This document shows positions 1 to 5,873 of a DNA stretch of 8,195 nt, one piece after another. A program made the translations under genes and the position numbers. The notes beneath the pieces were generated by a model, which saw only the letters and a program-made list of their open reading frames with translations, had not been told where the DNA came from and searched no databases. The stretch lies in the NCBI GenBank assembly GCA_903934275.1, contig CAIZNF010000205.1:1-8195 (forward strand). The letters run 5' to 3'. The stretch comes from an uncultured Nitrosomonadales bacterium. GTDB taxonomy: Bacteria > Pseudomonadota > Gammaproteobacteria > Burkholderiales > Gallionellaceae. Each line of letters starts with the position of its first letter. The first letter of the stretch is position 1.

Positions 1-15
1 ACGCTCTTCCGATCT
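1..15 (+). other. Sequencing adapter remnant at contig end
   Basis: The bases ACGCTCTTCCGATCT are identical to the last 15 bases of the standard Illumina TruSeq read-1 adapter. They sit at the very first position of the window, as expected for untrimmed adapter at a contig end. This stretch should not be treated as genomic DNA. It also indicates short-read data, which bears on how far the C-tract indel in purL can be trusted. Confidence 0.9.
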
Positions 16-30
16 AGGATTTTCGTGCTG

Positions 31-60
31 ACTGGGTTACGGCCTGCGCCGGAATGACGG
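31..60. repeat. Small palindromic repeat remnant next to nnrD
   Basis: Between the adapter and the nnrD stop codon is a short palindrome: CGGC (40-43) pairs with GCCG (48-51) around CTGC, and TT (37-38) pairs with AA (53-54) outside one mismatch. On the minus strand it resembles the common dispersed repeat of the form GTCATTCC-palindrome-GGAAT, here degenerate. That family link is from memory. It lies just downstream of the nnrD stop and has no T-run, so it is not a canonical intrinsic terminator. Confidence 0.4.
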
Positions 61-67
61 GGTAGAT

Positions 68-961
68 TCAGCATTTTTTCGCCCATTTGTTTAACAACCA
101 CCTCGCCCACTCGGTCACTTCCGTCGCGGTCATGCCGATGCTGGCTTGTTGTGCGGCCAGCGCATCGCCCGCCGCGCCGTGCAGGTGTACCGCCAGCAGC
201 AGTGCATCGTCAGCGCTCATTCCTTGCGCGATGAAAGCGGCGATCATGCCGGCCAGCACGTCGCCCATGCCCGGCGCGCTCATGCCGGGGTTGCCGGTGC
301 GGTTGACGAACAGTTTGCCGTCGCGCGTGATGCATAAACTGTCCACGCCTTTCAGCACCACGCTACAGCGCAGTCGTCGTGCCAGTTGTTGAATTGCCGC
401 GATGCGGTCTGCCTGCACCTCATTGATCTTGCAGGCCAGCAGGCGCGCCGCTTCTCCGGGATGGGGCGTGAGCACGGTCGCACCCTTGCGCGCAAGCAGC
501 AAGGTACGTAGGTCGGGGCGTAGCGCAAGGATGTTCAGCGCGTCGGCATCCAGCACTAGCGCGGCACCGCTACTCAATGCGTCGTGCAGCAGTTTCTGTG
601 CGGCAAGATCGTGCCCCATGCCGCAACCGGCCGCGATAACGGAATTGCCCTTCGACGAGCTCGGGGCGAACGGTGTGGAGGATAGAATGTCGTGCGCGTT
701 ATGCAGCATCAGTTCCGGTTGCAGCAGATCGACGCATGGCGCGCTGTCAGCCAGCAAACCGACATGCACGCAGCCCGCACCCAGCTTGAGTGCGGCACGA
801 CCCGCCAGCAGTGGAGCGCCAACCATGCCATTCGCGCCGCCGATTACCGCGACACTACCGAACATACCCTTGTGGCTGTCGCGCGGGCGCTTCGGGAAAT
901 TTGCCATAACCTGCTTTTGGGTAATAGGTTTTGGCGTGAGTGCGGGGATGCGTTTGCTCAT
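68..961 (-). CDS. nnrD: ADP-dependent NAD(P)H-hydrate dehydratase (NnrD/CARKD family)
   Basis: This 297-aa protein matches the C-terminal domain of the YjeF family. That domain is a ribokinase-like cytoplasmic enzyme that uses ADP to dehydrate S-NAD(P)HX, a damaged form of NAD(P)H, back to NAD(P)H. Visible signatures, in order: a glycine-rich stretch VAVIGGANGMVGAP (37-50), VLDADALN (136-143), LTPHPGEAARL (164-174), VLKG (202-205), and NPGMSAPGMGDVLAG (224-238), which is the anion-hole/catalytic-aspartate motif. There is no N-terminal epimerase (NnrE) domain, so this is the stand-alone dehydratase form. The only start near the expected N-terminus is used; no strong Shine-Dalgarno precedes it. 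Residues about 97-105 (PFAPSSSKG) are encoded by a dispersed repeat inserted in frame (see 648-673). The gene is divergent from purL, with a 70-bp spacer. Family assignment is firm; the symbol follows E. coli practice. Confidence 0.93.
   Translation of the reverse strand: MSKRIPALTPKPITQKQVMANFPKRPRDSHKGMFGSVAVIGGANGMVGAPLLAGRAALKLGAGCVHVGLLADSAPCVDLLQPELMLHNAHDILSSTPFAPSSSKGNSVIAAGCGMGHDLAAQKLLHDALSSGAALVLDADALNILALRPDLRTLLLARKGATVLTPHPGEAARLLACKINEVQADRIAAIQQLARRLRCSVVLKGVDSLCITRDGKLFVNRTGNPGMSAPGMGDVLAGMIAAFIAQGMSADDALLLAVHLHGAAGDALAAQQASIGMTATEVTEWARWLLNKWAKKC
648..673 (-). repeat. Dispersed 26-bp repeat inserted in frame in nnrD
   Basis: Read on the minus strand, this 26-bp stretch matches 4290-4315 of the window at 24 of 26 positions, in opposite orientation. 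It belongs to the type whose translations give 'RPELVEG' or 'FDKLRANG' peptides in many proteobacterial genomes (from memory). In nnrD it encodes PFAPSSSKG, between the conserved-looking segments HNAHDILSS and NSVIAAGCGMG. The reading frame is intact, so the insertion looks tolerated. Confidence 0.75.
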
Positions 962-991
962 TTCAGGTCAAGTGCTATGTGTGGGGCGCAT

Positions 992-999
992 AGTATAAT
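992..999. promoter_or_regulatory. Overlapping divergent -10 boxes between nnrD and purL
   Basis: TATAAT at 994-999 is a perfect sigma-70 -10 hexamer for purL, 32 bp upstream of its ATG. It implies a leader of roughly 25 nt. On the other strand the same bases read TATACT (997 down to 992), five of six matches, in position to serve nnrD. No good -35 box is seen in either direction: about 17 bp upstream of TATAAT is AGTGCT, and about 17 bp upstream of TATACT is TGAAAT. The two hexamers overlap, so RNA polymerase could not occupy both at once. I saw no PurR-like operator, but cannot exclude a degenerate one. Confidence 0.5.
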
Positions 1000-1031
1000 C
1001 CCGCCCCGAATTTAATTTCACGGTTCACGCC

Positions 1032-4000
1032 ATGTTTCGAGTTTCTGTTGGCATTGCTGCTTTGTCCGCCTTTCGCATGGAAAAACTGCGCGCCGCGCTG
1101 AACGATGTCGCTCCAGGTATCGTCATCGCGGATACGCGCCACTGGTATTTCAGCGCACTGCGCGAAGCGGCGTTGAGCAAGGCCGAAGCCAAGTTGTTGG
1201 ATAAGGTGCTCGGTCTCGGCAAATCGGCGGGTGAGCCTGCGGGTGCGGAAAAATATCAGCGCGTGCTGGTAGTGCCTCGCCTCGGCACGATTTCGCCGTG
1301 GTCCACCAAGGCCACCGATATTGCGCAGCATTGCGGGTTGTCGTCAGTTACGCGCATCGAGCGCGGCGTGGTGTATTACCTTTTAACTTCAAGTGGCAAG
1401 CAGTTGAGCAAGGCCGAGCAGGCCGAGGTGTTGCCGCTGCTGCACGACCGCATGACCGAATCTGTATTGAGCGCTCCTTCGACCGGGCTCGTGACAGATA
1501 TTGCCGGTGCTGAGGAGCTGATGTTTGGGCATGGCAAGCCGCAAACGCACGCGACAGTGAATGTTTTAGAGAATGGCTGTCAGGCTTTGGAAAAAGCTAA
1601 CCGCGAGATGGGGCTGGCGCTGTCGGATGATGAAATCGAATACCTGGTCGAAAACTTCCAGAAGCTTAAACGCAACCCGACCGATGTCGAGCTGATGATG
1701 TTTGCGCAGGCGAATTCCGAGCACTGCCGCCACAAGATTTTCAACGCCGATTGGGTGATTGACGGCGAGGCGCTAGATATTTCGCTGTTCGGCATGATCC
1801 GCAACACCCACAAGGTCAGCCCACAAGGCACGGTGGTGGCCTATTCCGACAACTCTTCCGTGATCGAGGGCGCGCGCATCCAGCGCTTCTATCCGCGCAC
1901 CGACGGCGGCTATGCGTTCAGCGATGAGTTGACGCATATCCTGATGAAGGTCGAGACGCACAACCATCCGACCGCGATTGCACCGTTTGCGGGTGCGGCG
2001 ACCGGCAGCGGCGGCGAGATCCGCGACGAAGGCGCAACCGGCACCGGCTCCAAGCCCAAGGCCGGCTTGACCGGGTTTTCGGTTTCCAATTTGAATATTC
2101 CGGGGTTTGTGCAGCCTTGGGAAAAATATACTCCCACCCCTCTCTTCCAGCCTCTCTCCCGCAAGGGGAGAGAGGCATCGGCTCCCTCTCCCCTTGCGGG
2201 AGAGGGGGGTTTGCAATACGGCAAGCCATCCCGCATCGTCACACCCCTGCAAATCATGCTGGACGGTCCCATCGGCGCGGCGGCATTCAACAACGAATTC
2301 GGCCGTCCGAACCTGGCCGGTTATTTCCGCACCTTCGAAGAGCAGGTCAGCGGCGAGATGCGCGGCTACCACAAGCCGATCATGCTGGCGGGCGGGGTCG
2401 GCAACATCGCGGCGATCCATACGCACAAACATGACCTGCCGGTCGGCGCGCTGGTGGTGCATCTCGGCGGCCCCGGCATGCTGATCGGCCTGGGCGGCGG
2501 CGCGGCGTCCAGCATGGACACCGGTGCGAACGCCGAGAACCTCGACTTCGATTCGGTGCAGCGCGGCAACCCGGAAATGCAACGCCGCGCGCAGGAAGTG
2601 ATCGACCGCTGCTGGCAGATGGGCGAGAACAATCCCATCCTGTCGATCCACGATGTCGGCGCGGGCGGCATGTCGAACGCGCTGCCGGAACTGGTGCACG
2701 GCGGCGGCAAAGGCGCGTGTTTCGAGTTGCGCAAGATACCGCTGGATGAAACCGGCATGTCGCCGAAACAGATATGGTGCAACGAATCGCAGGAGCGTTA
2801 TGTGCTGGCGATTGCGCCGGAACGATTGGAAGAATTTCGCGCGCTGTGCGAGCGCGAGCGTTGCCCGTTTGCCGTGGTCGGCACGGCCATTGCCGACGAC
2901 TGCATCACCGTGCATGACGGTGAATTCAATAACGATCCGGTAGACATGCCGCTGTCGGTGCTGCTCGGCAAGCCGCCGAAGATGACGCGCAATGCGGTGC
3001 GCGAAATACCGCGCCTGTCGTCATTTGATAGCGGTGCGATTGATTTGCGCGAAGCGGTTGAGCGTGTGCTGCGCCTGCCGTCGGTGGCGAACAAGACTTT
3101 CCTGATCAGCATCGGCGACCGCACCGTGGGCGGCATGACCGCGCGCGACCAGATGGTCGGCCCGTGGCAGGTGCCGGTGGCGGATGTCGCGGTCACGCTG
3201 ATGGGCTTCAACACCCATTGCGGCGAGGCGTTCGCCATCGGCGAGCGTACCCCGCTGGCGCTGGTCAACGCGCCCGCTTCCGGGCGTATGGCGGTAGGGG
3301 AAGCGCTCACCAACATCGCCGCCGCGCGCATCGAAAAGATTGGCGACATCAAATTGTCGGCGAACTGGATGGCGGCTGCGGGACATCACGGCGAAGATGC
3401 CGCGCTATTCGACACCGTGCGCGCGGTCGGCATGGAGCTATGCCCGCAACTCGGCATCAGCATCCCGGTCGGCAAGGATTCGATGAGCATGAAAACAAGC
3501 TGGCTCGAAGCTCCGATAACAACCTCCCCCCTCGCGGGGGAGGGTGGGGGAGAGGGGGTTGCTGGGGTACGCAAAGAAGTCACCGCACCGTTGTCGCTGA
3601 TCGTGACCGCTTTCGCGCCCTGTCCCGATGCGCGCCACACGCTCACACCGCAACTGGCTGCTGACCTGGATACTACGCTGCTGCTGATCGATTTGGGGCA
3701 GAGCAAGAACCGCATGGGAGGCTCGGCGCTGGCGCAGGTTTACAAGCAGGTCGGCGATGTCGCCCCCGATGTGGATGATGCAGTGGTGCTCAAATCTTTC
3801 TTCGAGTTGATCCAGCGCCTGAATGCTGCCGACACGCTGCTGAGTTATCACGACCGCTCCGATGGCGGCGTATTTGTGGTGCTGTGCGAGATGGCATTCG
3901 CCTCGCACATCGGCCTCGATATCAGGCTCGACGAACTGCACGGCGACACGCTGCGCGCGCTGTTCAACGAAGAGCTTGGCGCGGTGGTGCAGGTGCGCAA

Positions 4001-4328
4001 CCGCGATGTCGAGCATGTGCTGCAACTGGCGCGTGATGCCGGGTTGAAAAGCGTGCAGAAAATTGCCACGCTGAACCAGACCGGCATGATCGAAATTTTA
4101 CGCGGCAGCGAAAAACTGTTCAGCGAAAGCGGCGTGACCCTGCAACGCATCTGGTCGGAAACCACTTGGCAGATGCAGATGCTGCGCGACAACCCGGCCT
4201 GCGCGCAACAGGAATTCGACCGCATTCTCGATGCTGCCGATCCGGGCCTGCATGTGAAACTGACTTACGATCCGAACGAAGCCCCCCCCCCGTTCGCCCT
4301 GAGCTGGTCGAAGGGAGGGCGGTGCTGA
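1032..4328 (+). CDS. purL: Phosphoribosylformylglycinamidine synthase, synthetase part (frame ends before glutaminase domain)
   Basis: FGAM synthase converts FGAR, ATP and glutamine to FGAM, the fourth step of de novo purine synthesis. The 1098-aa ORF has the order of long-form proteobacterial PurL: an N-terminal PurS-like domain (about 1-150, starting [14 protein letters not shown]), a linker with [18 protein letters not shown] (224-241), a first AIRS-like half with [27 protein letters not shown] (307-333) and [16 protein letters not shown] (538-553), and a second half with [19 protein letters not shown] (726-744), [10 protein letters not shown] (812-821) and YHDRSDGGV (939-947). It then ends in junk ([11 protein letters not shown]) where the glutaminase domain should follow; that domain continues in another frame from 4322. 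Two extra peptide segments (about 366-395 and 826-845) come from palindromic repeats. No clear Shine-Dalgarno precedes the ATG, but the N-terminus aligns with known PurL starts. The family call is certain; whether this ORF is real as written depends on the C tract at 4282-4291. Confidence 0.92.
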   Translation: MFRVSVGIAALSAFRMEKLRAALNDVAPGIVIADTRHWYFSALREAALSKAEAKLLDKVLGLGKSAGEPAGAEKYQRVLVVPRLGTISPWSTKATDIAQHCGLSSVTRIERGVVYYLLTSSGKQLSKAEQAEVLPLLHDRMTESVLSAPSTGLVTDIAGAEELMFGHGKPQTHATVNVLENGCQALEKANREMGLALSDDEIEYLVENFQKLKRNPTDVELMMFAQANSEHCRHKIFNADWVIDGEALDISLFGMIRNTHKVSPQGTVVAYSDNSSVIEGARIQRFYPRTDGGYAFSDELTHILMKVETHNHPTAIAPFAGAATGSGGEIRDEGATGTGSKPKAGLTGFSVSNLNIPGFVQPWEKYTPTPLFQPLSRKGREASAPSPLAGEGGLQYGKPSRIVTPLQIMLDGPIGAAAFNNEFGRPNLAGYFRTFEEQVSGEMRGYHKPIMLAGGVGNIAAIHTHKHDLPVGALVVHLGGPGMLIGLGGGAASSMDTGANAENLDFDSVQRGNPEMQRRAQEVIDRCWQMGENNPILSIHDVGAGGMSNALPELVHGGGKGACFELRKIPLDETGMSPKQIWCNESQERYVLAIAPERLEEFRALCERERCPFAVVGTAIADDCITVHDGEFNNDPVDMPLSVLLGKPPKMTRNAVREIPRLSSFDSGAIDLREAVERVLRLPSVANKTFLISIGDRTVGGMTARDQMVGPWQVPVADVAVTLMGFNTHCGEAFAIGERTPLALVNAPASGRMAVGEALTNIAAARIEKIGDIKLSANWMAAAGHHGEDAALFDTVRAVGMELCPQLGISIPVGKDSMSMKTSWLEAPITTSPLAGEGGGEGVAGVRKEVTAPLSLIVTAFAPCPDARHTLTPQLAADLDTTLLLIDLGQSKNRMGGSALAQVYKQVGDVAPDVDDAVVLKSFFELIQRLNAADTLLSYHDRSDGGVFVVLCEMAFASHIGLDIRLDELHGDTLRALFNEELGAVVQVRNRDVEHVLQLARDAGLKSVQKIATLNQTGMIEILRGSEKLFSESGVTLQRIWSETTWQMQMLRDNPACAQQEFDRILDAADPGLHVKLTYDPNEAPPPFALSWSKGGRC
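2127..2216 (+). repeat. 90-bp in-frame insert with two inverted hairpins inside purL
   Basis: Two strong hairpins lie side by side. CCTCTCTCCC (2151-2160) pairs over 10 bp with 2166-2175; CCCTCTCCC (2184-2192) pairs over 9 bp with 2198-2206. The second is nearly the reverse complement of the first, so they form an inverted pair about 8 bp apart, as in REP/BIME elements. The segment is exactly 30 codons long, from Tyr366 (TAT) to just before Tyr396 (TAC). Compared from memory with E. coli PurL, where IPGFEQPWE is followed soon by GKPERIVTALDIM, the residues between QPWEK and YGKPSRIV are extra. They include [20 protein letters not shown]. Confidence 0.8.
3507..3566 (+). repeat. Second in-frame palindromic insert in purL ('[11 protein letters not shown]')
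   Basis: CCTCCCCC (3523-3530) pairs perfectly over 8 bp with 3536-3543 around a CTCGC loop, followed by a G-rich tail. It is translated as [16 protein letters not shown], the same frame and peptide core (SPLAGEGG) as the insert at 2127-2216, so both derive from one repeat family. In E. coli PurL the segment from KDSMSMKT to the PLSL strand is roughly 17 residues shorter (recalled comparison). The exact insertion ends are uncertain; the coordinates are approximate. Confidence 0.7.
4282..4291 (+). other. purL: Ten-C homopolymer where the purL frame changes
   Basis: Upstream of this run purL reads in the frame of its 1032 start (…[11 protein letters not shown]). Downstream, the unmistakable glutaminase domain ([20 protein letters not shown]) is in the -1 frame. 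One more C (11) or two fewer (8) would join both into a single protein reading …[22 protein letters not shown]…. Explanations: a miscounted homopolymer, a real indel, transcriptional slippage on the run, or -1 ribosomal slippage. A 6-bp GC-rich stem (CGCCCT 4295-4300 with AGGGCG 4316-4321) begins three bases after the run. Confidence 0.85.
4290..4315 (+). repeat. Dispersed 26-bp repeat at PurL synthetase/glutaminase junction
   Basis: This is the opposite-orientation copy of the nnrD repeat at 648-673, with 24 of 26 identical bases. In the purL start frame it encodes FALSWSKG; in the frame of the glutaminase domain it encodes VRPELVEG. It overlaps the end of the C run and lies exactly in the linker between the second synthetase half and the glutaminase domain, where E. 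coli has a short tether (VAAPFIATGARPK, from memory). Confidence 0.8.
4311..4324 (+). promoter_or_regulatory. Possible Shine-Dalgarno and GTG restart for the glutaminase ORF
   Basis: AAGGGAGG (4311-4318) is purine-rich and complementary to much of the 16S anti-Shine-Dalgarno end. GTG at 4322-4324 follows. The AAGG core is 7 nt from the GTG; the AGGG/GAGG part is closer than usual. The upstream ORF stops at TGA 4326-4328, so stop and start overlap (GTGCTGA), a layout typical of translational coupling. Part of the site falls in the stem 4295-4300/4316-4321, which a ribosome finishing the first ORF would open. Activity is inference only. Confidence 0.4.
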
Positions 4329-5098
4329 CCCGCCCCAAGATTGCCATCCTGCGCGAGCAAGGCGTGAACGGCCATGTCGAAATGGCCGCCGCCTTCGACC
4401 GCGCCGGGTTCGCGGCAGTGGACGTACACATGAGCGACATCATCGGCGGGCGCGTTAAACTGGCCGACTTCAAGGGCTTCGCCGCGTGCGGTGGATTCTC
4501 CTACGGCGACGTGCTCGGCGCGGGCGAAGGCTGGGCGAAATCCATCCTGTTCAACCGCATGGCGCGCGACGAGTTCGCGGCATTCTTCCAGCGCAGCGAC
4601 ACCTTCGCGTTGGGCGTGTGCAATGGTTGCCAGATGATGAGCAACCTGCACGACATCATTCCCGGCGCGGAACACTGGGCGCATTTCTCGCGCAACCAGT
4701 CGGAGCAATTCGAGGCGCGCTTCGTGATGGTCGAAGTGCAACCCTCGCCGTCGATTTTCTTCGATGGCATGGCGGGCAGCCGCATGCCGATCGTAGTCTC
4801 GCACGGCGAAGGCTATGCCGATTTTAGTAGTCCGAAAAAACTGCAAGCCGCGCAAGAGCTGATCACGCTGCGCTACGTGGACAACACCGGCCAACCCACC
4901 GAAACCTATCCGCTCAACCCGAACGGCTCGCCGCAGGGCATCACCGGACTGACCACGCCGGACGGGCGCTTCAGCATCATGATGCCGCACCCAGAGCGCA
5001 TCTTCCGCGCCGTGCAAAACTCCTGGTATCCGCGCGAGTGGCAAGAAAATGGCGCATGGCTGAGGATGTTTCAGAATGCGCGGAAGTGGGTTGGTTAG
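4322..5098 (+). CDS. purL: FGAM synthase glutaminase domain (PurL C-terminus, PurQ-like)
   Basis: This is the class I glutamine amidotransferase domain of PurL. It releases ammonia from glutamine and delivers it to the synthetase active site. Counting from the GTG at 4322, the domain (258 aa) has [20 protein letters not shown] from residue 4, [20 protein letters not shown] (56-75), the nucleophile loop GVCNGCQMM (98-106, catalytic Cys100), [11 protein letters not shown] (158-168) and the catalytic pair in MPHPERIFR (221-229, His223 and Glu225). It ends at the usual PurL C-terminus. The ORF is open upstream in the same frame to about 4166, but the upstream peptide is out-of-frame purL, so 4166 is not the real start. 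It is either the 3' part of one purL interrupted by an indel at 4282-4291, or a separate ORF started at GTG 4322. No catalytic residue looks lost. Confidence 0.88.
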   Translation: MLTRPKIAILREQGVNGHVEMAAAFDRAGFAAVDVHMSDIIGGRVKLADFKGFAACGGFSYGDVLGAGEGWAKSILFNRMARDEFAAFFQRSDTFALGVCNGCQMMSNLHDIIPGAEHWAHFSRNQSEQFEARFVMVEVQPSPSIFFDGMAGSRMPIVVSHGEGYADFSSPKKLQAAQELITLRYVDNTGQPTETYPLNPNGSPQGITGLTTPDGRFSIMMPHPERIFRAVQNSWYPREWQENGAWLRMFQNARKWVG

Positions 5099-5124
5099 TA
5101 GCTCTTTCCTTCTTACGGCAGCGA

Positions 5125-5165
5125 TGCCCTCACCCCATCTCCCTTGCAGGGCTAAGGAGATGGCC
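5125..5165. repeat. Diverged palindromic repeat between purL and the phosphatase gene
   Basis: CCATCTCC (5135-5142) pairs with GGAGATGG (5156-5163), extended by TT/AA next to one bulged C. The flanking CCCTCACCCC and the core resemble the purL inserts; the minus strand would read a degraded version of the same peptide (ISLALQGRWGEG). It lies 37 bp after the purL stop. There is no T-run after the stem, so an intrinsic terminator is not supported. A weaker 6-bp stem (AAGGAG 5166-5171 with CTCCTT 5184-5189) follows. The rest of this 116-bp spacer shows nothing recognisable. Confidence 0.55.
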
Positions 5166-5214
5166 AAGGAGAAAGTAGAGTCACTCCTTTAACCACACTC
5201 ATCATCTTTCTTCG

Positions 5215-5754
5215 ATGAAAATATTTTTGATCCGCCACGGCGAGAGCGAAGCGAATGTCGCCCACCGCATCAACGATGACCCTACCCGGCCCGTAAACCT
5301 GACAGAGCGGGGCAGGGCGCAGGCCGAGGCTGCGTCGGATGAATTGCACGCGGTGCGCTTTGCCCACGCTTATGCTTCCGAATTCCCGCGCGCGCAGCAG
5401 ACCGCAAAAATTTTGCTGCATCATCATATGTGCCCGCTGCAAATTGATGCGCACATCAATGAACGCCAGACCGGCATGGATGGCCTGCCGGTGGAAGCGT
5501 TCCACGACCTGATGCGCACCGACCCATTGCGCATCAAACCGGAACATGGAGAATCGTTTCTGGAACAGATGGAGCGCCTGCGCAGCTTCATGGATGAAAT
5601 CGCCGCACGCCATCGAGATGAGATAATAATGGCCGTATCCCACGAAAATCCGATCCTTGCCGCGCTGGCTTTGTCAGCAGACAACCCTGAGCAAATCGCA
5701 CGCGGTAAAATCGCCAACTGTGGGTGGGTGGAAATGGATTGGTCTGTTGGGTAA
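5215..5754 (+). CDS. Histidine phosphatase family protein (phosphoglycerate-mutase-like)
   Basis: This 179-aa protein is a small branch-1 histidine phosphatase, an enzyme that transfers phosphate through a phosphohistidine. The start MKIFLIRHGESEAN carries the RHG motif, with His8 as the nucleophile beside Arg7. Other expected residues are present: Arg59 in SEFPRAQQTA, Glu83 in INERQTGMDG, HGESF (111-115) and the second catalytic His143 in AVSHENP. It lacks the longer insertions of true glycolytic phosphoglycerate mutase and is short for GpmA (about 230-250 aa). A phosphatase on small molecules, as in the CobC, SixA or broad-specificity types, is therefore more likely; the substrate is unknown. 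No signal peptide is seen. No Shine-Dalgarno is visible before the ATG, but the start is fixed by the RHG strand beginning at residue 2. It lies 116 bp after purL on the same strand; cotranscription is possible but unproven. Confidence 0.88.
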   Translation: MKIFLIRHGESEANVAHRINDDPTRPVNLTERGRAQAEAASDELHAVRFAHAYASEFPRAQQTAKILLHHHMCPLQIDAHINERQTGMDGLPVEAFHDLMRTDPLRIKPEHGESFLEQMERLRSFMDEIAARHRDEIIMAVSHENPILAALALSADNPEQIARGKIANCGWVEMDWSVG

Positions 5755-5873
5755 CGTTCTCTCGACCAATTGGCAATCGCGCCGTTCACGCAGTAGATTT
5801 ATGTCGCCATGTATAGACCTCAGTAATTAGCAATCTGGGTTAAGATAACGCCAAATAAATCGGAGAGTATTTT

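Noticed and set aside
2151..2206. CRISPR-like or array-like repeats
   Set aside because: Only two inverted hairpins are present, with no regular spacers or direct repeat series, and they lie in frame in purL.
1773..2915. A 380-aa open frame on the minus strand inside purL
   Set aside because: It is antisense to strongly conserved PurL motifs, its peptide is Arg/His/Ala-rich without family features, and it is a typical shadow ORF of GC-rich DNA.
4166..4321. Start of the glutaminase ORF at ATG 4166
   Set aside because: Residues before the repeat ([19 protein letters not shown]) are out-of-frame purL, while the start frame there still encodes genuine PurL ([19 protein letters not shown]).
4265..5167. 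A 300-aa open frame on the minus strand over the glutaminase domain
   Set aside because: It mirrors the conserved GVCNGCQ and MPHPER coding sequence on the other strand, and its ends are translated repeats ([22 protein letters not shown]).
5812..5846. Promoter for the fabMG-like gene (TATAGA at 5812 or TAAGAT at 5841)
   Set aside because: Neither has a credible -35 hexamer at 16-18 bp, so I do not call it. The ribosome site at 5862-5867 is the only signal I support.
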